Assembly: GCF_048541835.1 (NCBI RefSeq)
Contig: NZ_JBLEOY010000002.1
Location: 372,001 to 436,000 of the forward strand
Length of the DNA stretch: 64,000 bases
DNA from: QIJE01 sp048541835
GTDB taxonomy: Bacteria; SZUA-79; Acidulodesulfobacterales; Acidulodesulfobacteraceae
Reading direction: 5' to 3'
Shown here: positions 25,002 through 34,451 of the stretch, in pieces
Position numbering within the stretch: position 1 is the stretch's first letter
How the letters are laid out: each line of letters starts with the position of its first letter
Made by a program: the position numbers and the translations under genes
Notes under the pieces: generated by a model
What the model was told of the DNA's origin: nothing
Database searches by the model: none
Seen by the model: the letters and a program-made list of their open reading frames with translations, nothing else

Positions 25002-26924
25002 ATGGCTGAACTAAAGGGTTCAATGACAAGCGCTGAAGTTTTAAACAACTACACTATAGAAGAGATCGATACAGATGTTCTGATTGTAGGCGGAGGTATG
25101 GTAGGATGCGGAGCGGCATTCGAAATTAAAAAATGGGCTCCGAAAGACATGAAAATAACCATGGTTGAAAAGGCTGCGATAGATAGAAGCGGAGCCGTTG
25201 CAATGGGTCTTTCGGCAATCAATACGTATCTTGGAGATAATACTCCTGAAGATTATGTCAAACATGTTGCTAACGACCTAATGGGAATCGTAAGGGAAGA
25301 TTTGATATACGATGTGGGTAGACATGTAGATGCTTCAGTCAAGTTATTTGAGAAATTAGGGCTTCCTATATTTAAAGAAGAAGAAAACGGCAAAAGCATT
25401 GAAGAAGGCGGTAAGCCTCTTAGGGCAGGAAGATGGCAGATAATGATACACGGAGAGTCCTATAAGGTTCTTGTTGCCGAAGCTGCAAGGAAAGCAATTG
25501 GTCAAGAAAATATTTATGAAAGGATTTTTATAACAGAACTTCTTATGGACGAAAAGCATGAAAATAGGGTTGCGGGTGCAATCGGTTTCAGCTTGAGAGA
25601 AGCGAAAATTTATATATTTAAAGCAAAATCCGTAATTATGGCTTGCGGCGGAGCGGTCAATGTCTTTAGACCGAGGTCTCAGGCGGAAGGAATGGGAAGA
25701 ACATGGTATGCTATATGGAATGCCGGTTCTACATATGCAATGGGATATGAAGCCGGAGCAGAAATGACGACTATGGAAAACAGATTTGTTCCTAATAGGT
25801 TCAAAGATGGTTACGGTCCTGTAGGTGCATGGTTTACTCTGTTTAAATCAAGGGTCTTAAATGCACATGGTGAGGATTATATGCAAAAGTGGGGAGATAT
25901 GCTTAAGGATTTTCCTCCGTACGGTCTAGCGAAGGTTCCGGCAACATGCCTTTGGAACCATGTTATGTTAAAGGATTGGATGGAAGGTAACGGCCCGTTT
26001 TATATGAATACGTCGGGAGCTATGAAGGCTCTTTTTGAAACGCTTCCTGAGAAAAGAAAAAAATCGCTTGAAGCCGATGCATGGGAAGATTTCTTGGATA
26101 TGACGGTTTCGCAGGCCGGAATTTGGGCTGCAAATGATATTGATCCTGCAGAGACTAATTCTGAAGTTATGCCGACAGAACCATATTTTCTCGGTTCACA
26201 TGCCGGAGCATGTGGAATGTGGGTTAGCGGACCTGCTGATGTTTCACCGAAAGAATATCAATGGGGCTATAACCGTATGACAACCGTAAACGGTCTTTTC
26301 ACCGGCGGAGACGGCGTTGGAGCTTCAGGCCATAAATTTTCATCCGGTTCCTATGCGGAGGGAAGAATTGCTGCAAAATCTGCCGTAAGGTTTGTTTTGG
26401 ACGATTCCGGATTTACTCCTACCGTTCATACCGACATAAAGGTTCTTGCCGAAAAGATATACGGGCCTATGATTACCTATGAGAAGTTTAAGGGTTATTC
26501 GACCGAGCCGAATATTAATCCAAATTATATTAGACCGAGACTGTATCTTTTCAGGTTAAATAAACTTATGGATGAGTATGTTGCCGGTACTTCTACATTC
26601 TATAGAACTAGCGAAGCAAATCTTTTGAAAGGATTAGAACTCCTAAATAAACTCAAAGAAGATTCATCTAAGCTTGCTGCTTCCAATCTACACGAGTTAA
26701 TGAGGGCATGGGAAAATTACCATAGGTCTGTCGTCGGAGAGCTCCATTTGAGACACGTATTATTTAGGGAAGAAACCAGATACCCCGGCTTCTATTACAG
26801 AACGGATCGTCCTAAGTTAGACGAAAAAAACTGGAAATTATTTGTTAATTCCAAACTTAACAAGACTACGGGACAACCGGAATTATTCAAAAAGCCGTAT
26901 ATTGAGTTAGTTCCTAAGGACTAA
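25002..26924 (+). CDS. aprA: Adenylylsulfate reductase alpha subunit
   Basis: The FAD-containing catalytic subunit, 640 residues, reduces APS to AMP and sulfite in the cytoplasm. The FAD fold GGGMVGCGAAFEIK begins near residue 29, with a second flavin segment SVIMACGGAVNVFRPRSQ. Late motifs GGDGVGASGHKFSSGSYAEG fit the fumarate reductase-like fold. Length is within the family range of about 620-660. Enzymes of sulfate reducers and oxidisers are similar, so direction cannot be told from it. Its aprB-aprA order and qmo neighbour are usual for reducers. Confidence 0.97.
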   Translation: MAELKGSMTSAEVLNNYTIEEIDTDVLIVGGGMVGCGAAFEIKKWAPKDMKITMVEKAAIDRSGAVAMGLSAINTYLGDNTPEDYVKHVANDLMGIVREDLIYDVGRHVDASVKLFEKLGLPIFKEEENGKSIEEGGKPLRAGRWQIMIHGESYKVLVAEAARKAIGQENIYERIFITELLMDEKHENRVAGAIGFSLREAKIYIFKAKSVIMACGGAVNVFRPRSQAEGMGRTWYAIWNAGSTYAMGYEAGAEMTTMENRFVPNRFKDGYGPVGAWFTLFKSRVLNAHGEDYMQKWGDMLKDFPPYGLAKVPATCLWNHVMLKDWMEGNGPFYMNTSGAMKALFETLPEKRKKSLEADAWEDFLDMTVSQAGIWAANDIDPAETNSEVMPTEPYFLGSHAGACGMWVSGPADVSPKEYQWGYNRMTTVNGLFTGGDGVGASGHKFSSGSYAEGRIAAKSAVRFVLDDSGFTPTVHTDIKVLAEKIYGPMITYEKFKGYSTEPNINPNYIRPRLYLFRLNKLMDEYVAGTSTFYRTSEANLLKGLELLNKLKEDSSKLAASNLHELMRAWENYHRSVVGELHLRHVLFREETRYPGFYYRTDRPKLDEKNWKLFVNSKLNKTTGQPELFKKPYIELVPKD

Positions 26925-26961
26925 GTCGGTTAACTGTTACTGATGATATATGATATAGTAT

Positions 26962-27003
26962 TCTCTCCCTCCTCTGTTTGCGAGGGGGGGGGGATGGTTT
27001 TTT
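26962..27003 (+). terminator. Hairpin with a G10 tract and T-run after aprA
   Basis: The pyrimidine arm 26962-26974 pairs over 13 positions (three G-U) with the purine arm 26982-26994, which contains ten consecutive G residues (26984-26993). Loop is seven bases. Six T residues follow at 26998-27003. It looks like an intrinsic terminator that separates apr from qmo, or attenuates it. Confidence 0.6.
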
Positions 27004-27006
27004 AGC

Positions 27007-27036
27007 CCGTTTTTCAATGGGTATGTGAAAAAACGG
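27007..27036 (+). promoter_or_regulatory. Second hairpin in the qmoA leader
   Basis: CCGTTTTTCA (27007-27016) pairs with TGAAAAAACGG (27026-27036) with one bulged A and a nine-base loop, starting four bases after the preceding T-run. May be an additional structural element of the qmo leader RNA. Confidence 0.35.
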
Positions 27037-27081
27037 TTAAAGTTTGTATTTAATTAGAATCTTAGCAATGGAGATTTAAAG

Positions 27082-28386
27082 TTGAGTAAGTCAAATAATG
27101 AAAATCCTGTTCTTATAATCGGCGGAGGGCATAGCGGGGTTTCGACTGCTCTTGAAATTACGGAGGCAGCCAATAAAAAAGTTTATATAGTCGAAAAAAA
27201 GCATTACATAGGCGGAAGGGTTTTGCAGATGTATAAATATTTTCCTAAGCTATGTCCGCCGTTTTGTGGATTTGAGATAAACGTTAAACGAATGAAATCT
27301 TCAGGTTCCGACAATATAGAGTTTTTTGTTTCATCCGTCGTAGAAGAAATAAATAAGGAAAAAAATGGAAACGGATATAGGGTTAAAATTCGACAAAAAC
27401 CGCAGTATATAAATGATAACTGCACAATTTGCGGGGAATGCGTCGCGGCATGTCCGGAGAGCAGGCCTAACGACTTTAACTATGATATGGATATGACGAA
27501 GGCTATATATCTTCCTAATATATCGGCATTTCCGTCAAAGTATACCGTAGATGATAAATACTGTAAATTTTCTTCGTGTAAAAAGTGCGAAGAAGCGTGT
27601 AAATATAGTGCAATTGATCTCAATGCGAAAGAAAATACTTTTGAGATTAATGTTTCGAATATTATTTTTGCTACAGGCTGGAAACCTTATAGCGTTGAAA
27701 AATTAGAAAATTTGGGTTTCGGCAAGTTTAAAAATGTCATCACAAACGTGATGATGGAAAGACTGGCTGCGGATAGCGGTCCGACAAAAGGTAGAATATT
27801 AAGACCGTCGGACAATAAAAATGTTAATAATGTGGTTTTTATTCAGTGTGCCGGTTCAAGAAACGAAAAACACCTTCCTTACTGCTCGGCAGTTTGCTGT
27901 ATGGCTTCTTTAAAACAGGCGCTTTATTTGAGGGATAAAAATCCGTCGTCCTCCCCGACTATTTTTTATATAGATTTAAGGACTCCCGGAAGATACGAAA
28001 AATTTCTCAACAAAGCCGTATGTGATGAAAATATTAAATTTAATAAGGGTGTTGTAGGGAAAATATCCGAGGACCATGCGTCCGGCGATCTTATACTTGA
28101 CGTAGAGGATATACTTTCAGGTAAGAAAATAAAATTTAAGACTGAAATGGTGGTTCTGGCTGCAGGGATGTATCCTAACATAAAAGACGATTTAAGCGAG
28201 ATAAAAATAGGCGGCGATGTCAAAATAGATTTGGATGAGAACGGGTTTATATTCAATGAAAACTTTGCAGACGGTATTTTTTCCGCCGGAGTTGCCAAGT
28301 TTCCTTTAGATGTGTATATGTCCGGTCAATCGGCAACGTCAGCGGCACTTTCCGTACTTCAATACGATCATAATATCGATAAATAA
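27082..28386 (+). CDS. qmoA: Quinone-modifying oxidoreductase subunit QmoA
   Basis: HdrA-like FAD flavoprotein of the Qmo complex, which brings menaquinol electrons to APS reductase. 434 residues with FAD fold IIGGGHSGVSTALE, HdrA-type CX2CX2CX3C cluster residues (CTICGECVAACPESRP), and repeated IIFATGWKPY and FIQCAGSRNEKHLPYCSAVCC motifs. The start codon is TTG at 27082: GGAG lies eight bases upstream and no ATG precedes the FAD motif. qmoB follows after a gap. Confidence 0.94.
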   Translation: MSKSNNENPVLIIGGGHSGVSTALEITEAANKKVYIVEKKHYIGGRVLQMYKYFPKLCPPFCGFEINVKRMKSSGSDNIEFFVSSVVEEINKEKNGNGYRVKIRQKPQYINDNCTICGECVAACPESRPNDFNYDMDMTKAIYLPNISAFPSKYTVDDKYCKFSSCKKCEEACKYSAIDLNAKENTFEINVSNIIFATGWKPYSVEKLENLGFGKFKNVITNVMMERLAADSGPTKGRILRPSDNKNVNNVVFIQCAGSRNEKHLPYCSAVCCMASLKQALYLRDKNPSSSPTIFYIDLRTPGRYEKFLNKAVCDENIKFNKGVVGKISEDHASGDLILDVEDILSGKKIKFKTEMVVLAAGMYPNIKDDLSEIKIGGDVKIDLDENGFIFNENFADGIFSAGVAKFPLDVYMSGQSATSAALSVLQYDHNIDK

Positions 28387-28464
28387 TATAAGCAAAATAA
28401 AAACGAAGCAGGCGACAGGTAAAAGTAAATAAGGATATAGATATAGTTTTAATAAGGAGTGAAA

Positions 28465-30768
28465 ATGGATAATAATGTAGGGGTTTATGTTTGTTCCGGA
28501 TGTGATATAGGAAAAAGTCTTAACGTGGAAAGACTTATTAATACCGCAAACGATGCTAAACCGGCTGTATGTATAAGCCATGAATTTCTTTGCGGAGGAG
28601 AAGGCGTAAGTCTCATAAAAAAAGACATTACTGAAAAATCGATTAATAAGGTGGTAATAGTCGCATGCTCTATGCGCTCAAAACAGGATGTATTTAATTT
28701 CGATCCGTTGTCTATATATACCGAAAGAGTTAATATTAGAGAGCATGTTGTAAGGATAAGTCCTCCTAATAACGACAATACTCAATTCCTTGCCGAAGAC
28801 TATATAAATATGGGAATTGCCAAGGCTAAGAAGGCCGAACCTCCGATTCCACTTGTTCAGGATCTGAATAAAACGATTCTTGTCGTCGGCGGCGGCGTAA
28901 CGGGTCTTAACTCGGCAATAAATTCCGCTAAAGCGGGATATAATGTCGTATTAGTCGAAAAGAAGCCTAATTTTGGCGGTTTTCCGTATTCAAAGTATAA
29001 AAAATGGGAAACCAAGCCCCCTTTTGATAAGAATGTTCACATAAAGGAGGGTCTTGACCGGCTCATAAACGAAGTCGAAACTTCAAATAATATCAAAATC
29101 TATAAGAATTCTAAAATAAGGTCAATATCCGGTGCTCCGGGAAGATTTAGCGTTGAAGTAGAACCCGTGAATGAGAACGATAAGGTCAATGTAGTAAATG
29201 AAGATGTCGGGGCTATTGTCGTTGCAACCGGGTGGAAGCCTTATGAAGCAAAAAAATTGGATTATTTAGGTTATGGCTTATCGCCTGATATTTTGACGAA
29301 CGTAGAGCTTGAAGAACTTTACTCCGACTTATATCAGGACGGCAAAAATGAAGATTTTACCGTTAGCAGAAAGTCTAATAATGAGCAGGTTAAGTCTGTT
29401 GCTTTTATACAATGTGCGGGTTCGAGAGATGAAAATCATCTACCTTACTGTTCTACTGTTTGCTGCATGTCTTCCCTTAAGGAAGCCGCTCTGATTAGAA
29501 AGAATAATCCGGATGCAAATATTTATATAATATATAAAGATATAAGAACTCTCGGAGAATACGAGAATTTTTACAGGAAGATGCAGGATGATGAAAGAAT
29601 CTTTATGGTTAAAGGGGTTATCTCCGACGTATCTTACGATAAGGCAAATAATATTATAGATTTGAATGTAAAGGATACGCTTTTTAAGGGAGATATAACT
29701 TTAAACGTCGAAATGGTCGTGCTGGCTGCGGGAATGGTTCCTAACTCCGGTGATGTCGCCATTAACGGAGAGATGAAAGCGGAAGTAAATAACGATTCCG
29801 ACGCAATGCCGGGAGCATCTTGCGAAGTGGCAGGCCCCGATATGTCGGCACAGGTTGCTAAAAGCGGAATATTGAATCTTAAGTATAGGCAGGGCAAGGA
29901 AATGCCGGATCTTGTTTACGGATTTCCGGATTCTAATTTTATATGTTTTCCTTATGAATCAAGGAGAACGGGAATATATTCGGCGGGTTCCGTTAGGGCA
30001 CCCATGGATACCGTTTTTTCCGTTGACGATGCAAAGGGTGCGACATTGAAAGCAATACAATGCATCGAGCAGACCTCAAAGGGTAGAGCGGTGCATCCTC
30101 GTTCTAACGATATGACATATCCTTTTTTTGATTTGTCGCGGTGCACACAGTGTAAAAGATGTACTGAAGAGTGTCCGTTCGGCGCAATTGACGAAGACGA
30201 AAAGGGGACGCCTGAGCCTAATCCGGAAAGATGCAGGAGATGTGGAGTTTGTATGGGCGCATGCCCGGTAAGAGTAATATCTTTTAAGAATTATTCTCCG
30301 GATATTGTAGCGTCTATGATAAAAAGTCTTTATATTCCAGAAGAAGAGGAAGACGATAATTATAGGATTCTCGTGTTTGCATGCGAAAACGATGCCTATC
30401 CGGCGCTTGATATATTAGGTATTAACAAAATGAATCTATCGTCGAATATAAGGGTAATACCCGTCAGATGTTTGGGCTCTATAAATAACGTCTGGTATGC
30501 CGATGCTCTATCCAAAGGCATAGACGGAATATTGTTGCTGGGTTGCAAATACGGTGATGATTATCAGTGTCATTTTACAAAGGGTTCGGAGCTTGCGTCT
30601 TACAGAATGGTAAATCTTAAGGAAACTCTCACAAGGCTTGTTCTCGAAGAAGAAAGAATACGACAAGTTCAACTTGAATTCTCCGATTACATGAAACTTC
30701 CGGAAATGGTGGAAGATTTCGTAAATACGATAAAATCACTCGGACCTAATCCATATAAAGGTTTTTGA
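28465..30768 (+). CDS. qmoB: Quinone-modifying oxidoreductase subunit QmoB
   Basis: 767 residues. An HdrA-like flavoprotein domain (VVGGGVTGLNSAINSAKAGYN near residue 140, FIQCAGSRDENHLPYCSTVCC) is followed by ferredoxin motifs CTQCKRCTEECPFG and CRRCGVCMGACPVRV, then an MvhD-like C-terminal domain (LVFACENDAYPA ... RCLGSINNVWYADAL ... LLLGCKYGDDYQCHF). Start chosen at ATG 28465, since the GTG at 28459 overlaps the AAGGAG ribosome site. It joins qmoA and qmoC as a membrane-linked electron carrier. Confidence 0.95.
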   Translation: MDNNVGVYVCSGCDIGKSLNVERLINTANDAKPAVCISHEFLCGGEGVSLIKKDITEKSINKVVIVACSMRSKQDVFNFDPLSIYTERVNIREHVVRISPPNNDNTQFLAEDYINMGIAKAKKAEPPIPLVQDLNKTILVVGGGVTGLNSAINSAKAGYNVVLVEKKPNFGGFPYSKYKKWETKPPFDKNVHIKEGLDRLINEVETSNNIKIYKNSKIRSISGAPGRFSVEVEPVNENDKVNVVNEDVGAIVVATGWKPYEAKKLDYLGYGLSPDILTNVELEELYSDLYQDGKNEDFTVSRKSNNEQVKSVAFIQCAGSRDENHLPYCSTVCCMSSLKEAALIRKNNPDANIYIIYKDIRTLGEYENFYRKMQDDERIFMVKGVISDVSYDKANNIIDLNVKDTLFKGDITLNVEMVVLAAGMVPNSGDVAINGEMKAEVNNDSDAMPGASCEVAGPDMSAQVAKSGILNLKYRQGKEMPDLVYGFPDSNFICFPYESRRTGIYSAGSVRAPMDTVFSVDDAKGATLKAIQCIEQTSKGRAVHPRSNDMTYPFFDLSRCTQCKRCTEECPFGAIDEDEKGTPEPNPERCRRCGVCMGACPVRVISFKNYSPDIVASMIKSLYIPEEEEDDNYRILVFACENDAYPALDILGINKMNLSSNIRVIPVRCLGSINNVWYADALSKGIDGILLLGCKYGDDYQCHFTKGSELASYRMVNLKETLTRLVLEEERIRQVQLEFSDYMKLPEMVEDFVNTIKSLGPNPYKGF

Positions 30769-30780
30769 CAGGAGGTTAAA

Positions 30781-31956
30781 TTGGAAAATATTACGATAAA
30801 GACTGATAATAATTTAGTAAGTTATATAAAAAACGTTGGCGAGAGCAATTTTAAGAAATGTTTCCAGTGCGGAACATGTTCGGCGGTTTGCCCATTGTCC
30901 ACGGAAGACAGGCCCTTTCCTCGGAAAGAGATGATATGGGCAGGGTGGGGGTTGAAAGAGAAATTGACGAGCGATTTAGATCCGTGGTTATGTTATTATT
31001 GCGGTGAGTGTTCTAAAAATTGCCCGAGAAACGCCGAGCCCGGAGAATTAATGATGTCGCTTCGCCGCTTTCTTGTGGGCGCATATGACTGGACCGGAAT
31101 ATCAAAACTTTTATACGGCTCCAAATATGCGGAATATATTGCACTGTTTATAGTGGCACTTATTGTTTTTATCGAATGGGCCATCCTTTTCGGATTATCA
31201 CCCGCTGCGGGGCTTGCAATAAACCAAGCGGTATCTCCGGATAAGGTAGATTATTTTTTTGACTGGCCGATGACCGTATTTTTAGGGGCTATGCTCACAT
31301 CGTTTATTTACAACATGTACCGCAAAACCGTTTTAAGCGATAGCAGCGTTAAGATTCCTTTCAAGCTTTATTTTACGGAAGGGTGGTCGCTAATATTTAA
31401 TTTCTTTACACAATACAGGTATGCAAAATGCGACGACGGAGAAGAATCCTTCTTTAAGAAACTCACGGACGGAAAGTATAATTTCTGGCTTACACATCTG
31501 TTTCTTATGATAAGTTATGTTGCATTATTTATCGGTATTGTCTTCTTTTTGAACTGGTTTCAGGAGGAAAATAGCTTTCCGTTTCTCCATATAATTCTAT
31601 TTGATTATTTTGCAAGCATCGGACTTATATTCGGAACCGTTTATTTCGTGATTAAAAGGTTTACTAAAAAAATAGAGAGGAGTAAGTTTTCCCATCATAC
31701 GGACTGGATGTTTATAATACTTCTTTTCTTGACTGCTCTTACCGGAATTATACTGCGGGCGGTTATAGTTTATAAATTTCCTACTGCATTGATATTTTAC
31801 GTATATTTGATTCATTTACTGATTTTATTGCCAATGTTGGTTATAGAAGTGCCGTTTTCCAAGTGGTCTCATTTAGCATACAGACCCGTAGCCATATACT
31901 TTGCTAATGTAAAAGAGAAGGCCAAGAATTTAGGTAATGTAGAAACAACCGATTAG
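30781..31956 (+). CDS. qmoC: Quinone-modifying oxidoreductase membrane subunit QmoC
   Basis: A fusion of an HdrC-like iron-sulfur domain and an HdrE/NarI-like cytochrome b, 391 residues. Early cysteines CFQCGTCSAVCPLS and CYYCGECSKNCPRNAEPGELMM bind two [4Fe-4S] clusters. From about residue 115 the protein is membrane, with around six helices and histidines for heme b. It is the menaquinol-oxidising anchor. The start is TTG at 30781 with AGGAGG ideally placed. Only 12 bases separate it from qmoB. Confidence 0.95.
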   Translation: MENITIKTDNNLVSYIKNVGESNFKKCFQCGTCSAVCPLSTEDRPFPRKEMIWAGWGLKEKLTSDLDPWLCYYCGECSKNCPRNAEPGELMMSLRRFLVGAYDWTGISKLLYGSKYAEYIALFIVALIVFIEWAILFGLSPAAGLAINQAVSPDKVDYFFDWPMTVFLGAMLTSFIYNMYRKTVLSDSSVKIPFKLYFTEGWSLIFNFFTQYRYAKCDDGEESFFKKLTDGKYNFWLTHLFLMISYVALFIGIVFFLNWFQEENSFPFLHIILFDYFASIGLIFGTVYFVIKRFTKKIERSKFSHHTDWMFIILLFLTALTGIILRAVIVYKFPTALIFYVYLIHLLILLPMLVIEVPFSKWSHLAYRPVAIYFANVKEKAKNLGNVETTD

Positions 31957-32019
31957 CGTTAGTAATTATTAATAATTTAATATGATTGATTCATTTAAAT
32001 CTTAATTAGGAGGATGGTT

Positions 32020-34089
32020 ATGAACGTTTTTGACGGCACCATGATTTTTGGAATCATTGCCGGTTTAATCGCAGTTATCTATAGTGTGACGGTAACGATA
32101 TGGGCAATGAAACACGAAGAGGGTTCCGAAAAAATGAAGCAGATTGCGAGAGCTATCCAAGAGGGTGCGACGGCTTTTCTTAACAGGCAGTATAAAACTG
32201 TTGCAATTGTGGGAATTATTATTTTTGCATTAATATGGTTAGGTGGAATTTGGATTCAGCAGTTTGGAATCTTAACGGCATCCGGTTTTTTGCTCGGTGC
32301 TATTTTATCCGCTTTGGCCGGATATTTAGGAATGTTTAATGCCGTAAGGGCCAATGTAAGAACTGCTCAAATAGCGCATAAGGGTATAAAGGCTGCATTG
32401 CAGTTTGCGTTTAAAGGCGGTTCCGTTACCGGTCTAATGGTACTTGGTCTCGGAGTTTTAGGAATATCTCTCTTTTCGCTTGTAGCCTATTCTATCGGCG
32501 GTATAGACGTGGTTATGAATTCATTAATAGGCTATGCCTTTGGTTGCAGTCTTATAAGCGTTTTTGCAAGGCTGGGCGGCGGAATTTACACCAAAGCAGC
32601 GGATGTTGGCGCGGACCTTGTCGGCAAAGTAGAGGCGGGAATACCGGAAGACGATCCGAGAAATCCTGCCGTTATAGCTGATCAGGTGGGTGATAACGTA
32701 GGTGATTGCGCCGGAATGGCTGCGGATATTTTTGAAACATTTGCCGTTACAATAATAGCGGCTATGCTGTTAGCCTTTACTATTTTTCATAATAGCGGCA
32801 CTCATGATTTATTGAGAGCAGTTCTTTATCCGTTAATACTCGGCGGTATTGCCGTGTTTTCTTCTATAATCGGAGTATTTTTCGTAAGTGCTCCCACAAA
32901 AGAGAAGATTATGCAGGGGTTGTATAAGGGAATAATTGCTACGGGTATAATTTCAGCCGTCTTTTATTACTTCTTTACAATGATTTTTATGAAAGGCGTA
33001 GGGCATTATCCTACTATTAATTATTTTTATTCGGCCATGGTAGGGCTGGTTCTTACGGGTCTTATAATAGTTATTACTGATTATTTCACATCGACGAGCT
33101 TCTCCCCCGTTAAATCGATTGCAAAGGCATCTACTACAGGGCATGCTACTAATATTATAGCAGGGCTTGCCGTCGGACAAATGTCTACGGCCCTCCCGGT
33201 TATCGTAATTGTATTCAGTATTCTTATCTCTTATCTCTTTGCGGGTTTTTACGGTGTTGCGATTGCCGCAGCCAGTATGCTTTCAATGGCGGGAATGATT
33301 ATAGCGGTCGATTCCTTTGGTCCTATTACCGATAATGCGGGCGGTATTGCTGAGATGAGCAATCTTTCCGAGGACGTTAGAGAAACTACCGATGCACTTG
33401 ATGCAGTAGGTAATACCACTAAAGCGGTAACTAAGGGTTATGCAATTAGTTCCGCCGCTATTGCCGCAATAGTGCTTTTCGGCGAATATTCAAAATTAAT
33501 AGGGGATGGTGCAGTACATTATTCGTTTTCTATTTCCGAACCAAGAGTTTTAATAGGGCTTTTATTGGGAGCAATGCTTCCGTTTCTTTTTGCATCGCTT
33601 GCCATGAAAGCAGTCGGAAGCGCTGCCGGCGATATAGTCGATGAAGTTAGAAGGCAGTTTAAAGAGATGCCGGGTATTATGAAAGGAACGACTAAGCCGG
33701 AATATGGAAAATGTGTAGATATAGTTACAAAATCTTCATTAAAACAGATGGTTTTGCCTGCGTTTATACCTATTGCAGGTCCGATAATTTTCGGCTTGCT
33801 ACTTGGACCTCAGGTACTTGGCGGGTTATTGTTAGGAACCATCATATCAGGGCTTTTCGTGGCTATTTCAATGACAAGTGGCGGTGCGGCATGGGATAAC
33901 GCAAAAAAACTTATTGAGACCGGATTATACGGCGGTAAGGGCAGCGAGGCTCACAAGGCCGCGATTACAGGAGATACCGTCGGCGATCCATACAAGGATA
34001 CGGCAGGACCGGCTATAAATCCTATGATAAAGGTTGTAAATATCTTTACTATCTTAATAATTCCGATAGTCTTGCTTTTGTGGCATTGA
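32020..34089 (+). CDS. hppA: Membrane-bound proton-translocating pyrophosphatase, K+-independent type
   Basis: Hydrolyses pyrophosphate and pumps protons out across the inner membrane, or makes pyrophosphate from the gradient. 689 residues with about 16 helices. Catalytic loops DVGADLVGKVEAGIPEDDPRNP and VGDNVGDCAGMAADIFE are intact, and the C-terminal GDTVGDPYKDTAGPA is present. The motif GNTTKA has lysine (K468), the K+-independent signature (K+-dependent types have alanine). I start at ATG 32020, because AGGAGG overlaps the ATG at 32014. The gene likely removes the pyrophosphate made by Sat, pulling sulfate activation and conserving its energy. Confidence 0.95.
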   Translation: MNVFDGTMIFGIIAGLIAVIYSVTVTIWAMKHEEGSEKMKQIARAIQEGATAFLNRQYKTVAIVGIIIFALIWLGGIWIQQFGILTASGFLLGAILSALAGYLGMFNAVRANVRTAQIAHKGIKAALQFAFKGGSVTGLMVLGLGVLGISLFSLVAYSIGGIDVVMNSLIGYAFGCSLISVFARLGGGIYTKAADVGADLVGKVEAGIPEDDPRNPAVIADQVGDNVGDCAGMAADIFETFAVTIIAAMLLAFTIFHNSGTHDLLRAVLYPLILGGIAVFSSIIGVFFVSAPTKEKIMQGLYKGIIATGIISAVFYYFFTMIFMKGVGHYPTINYFYSAMVGLVLTGLIIVITDYFTSTSFSPVKSIAKASTTGHATNIIAGLAVGQMSTALPVIVIVFSILISYLFAGFYGVAIAAASMLSMAGMIIAVDSFGPITDNAGGIAEMSNLSEDVRETTDALDAVGNTTKAVTKGYAISSAAIAAIVLFGEYSKLIGDGAVHYSFSISEPRVLIGLLLGAMLPFLFASLAMKAVGSAAGDIVDEVRRQFKEMPGIMKGTTKPEYGKCVDIVTKSSLKQMVLPAFIPIAGPIIFGLLLGPQVLGGLLLGTIISGLFVAISMTSGGAAWDNAKKLIETGLYGGKGSEAHKAAITGDTVGDPYKDTAGPAINPMIKVVNIFTILIIPIVLLLWH

Positions 34090-34115
34090 TTCAATTCGAA
34101 TTGCAATATGGATTT

Positions 34116-34150
34116 AAAAGGTGGGATGTTATCCCACCTTTTTTGTTTTT
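34116..34150 (+). terminator. Strong intrinsic terminator at the end of the sulfur cluster
   Basis: AAAAGGTGGGAT (34116-34127), loop GTT, ATCCCACCTTTT (34131-34142), followed by TTGTTTTT. A 12-bp stem and T-run directly after hppA make it a clear rho-independent terminator. Confidence 0.9.
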
Positions 34151-34185
34151 AGGTTTTTATCGAGGGTTTTTCAATAAAATTTATC

Positions 34186-34216
34186 TTGACATACGCGTTA
34201 TAAAATAGCATACTTT
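34186..34216 (+). promoter_or_regulatory. Possible promoter before the transporter gene
   Basis: TTGACA at 34186-34191 and TACTTT at 34211-34216 are separated by 19 bases, a little long. It would give a leader of about 230 bases containing a tiny ORF. Confidence 0.35.
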
Positions 34217-34249
34217 AAACATTATAAAATTTTAATTTGGGGTTAATTT

Positions 34250-34339
34250 ATGCAAAGTGAGCCTGACAGTAGCAGTTACAACAATTGTTTCAAAAAACCG
34301 AGGGCGATTTTAACGCGTCATTCGGAAGTTAAATGTTAA
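34250..34339 (+). other. Orphan 29-codon reading frame in the transporter leader
   Basis: ATG at 34250 to TAA at 34339 encodes 29 residues beginning MQSEPDSSSYNNC and ending HSEVKC. Only a weak GGGG lies upstream, so translation is uncertain. The rest of the 362-base gap between hppA and the transporter holds the terminator and possible promoter; I see no riboswitch motif that I can name. Confidence 0.25.
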
Positions 34340-34451
34340 ATGATATAAATTTATTATAGACACTCGTTGGCTTTGTCCGCCTATTTATTCAATCTTTTAA
34401 TATTTGCCTCTTTCCGATAAACGCTAAAACTGCTTATTAAGGAGGTAGAAA

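Noticed and set aside
28485..28778. Antisense open frame inside qmoB
   Set aside because: Long frames opposite strong coding genes are common here. This one has no ribosome site or family match, whereas the sense frame is clearly qmoB.
34250..34451. Mn2+ riboswitch (yybP-ykoY type) before the transporter
   Set aside because: I could not find the conserved paired core in this leader.
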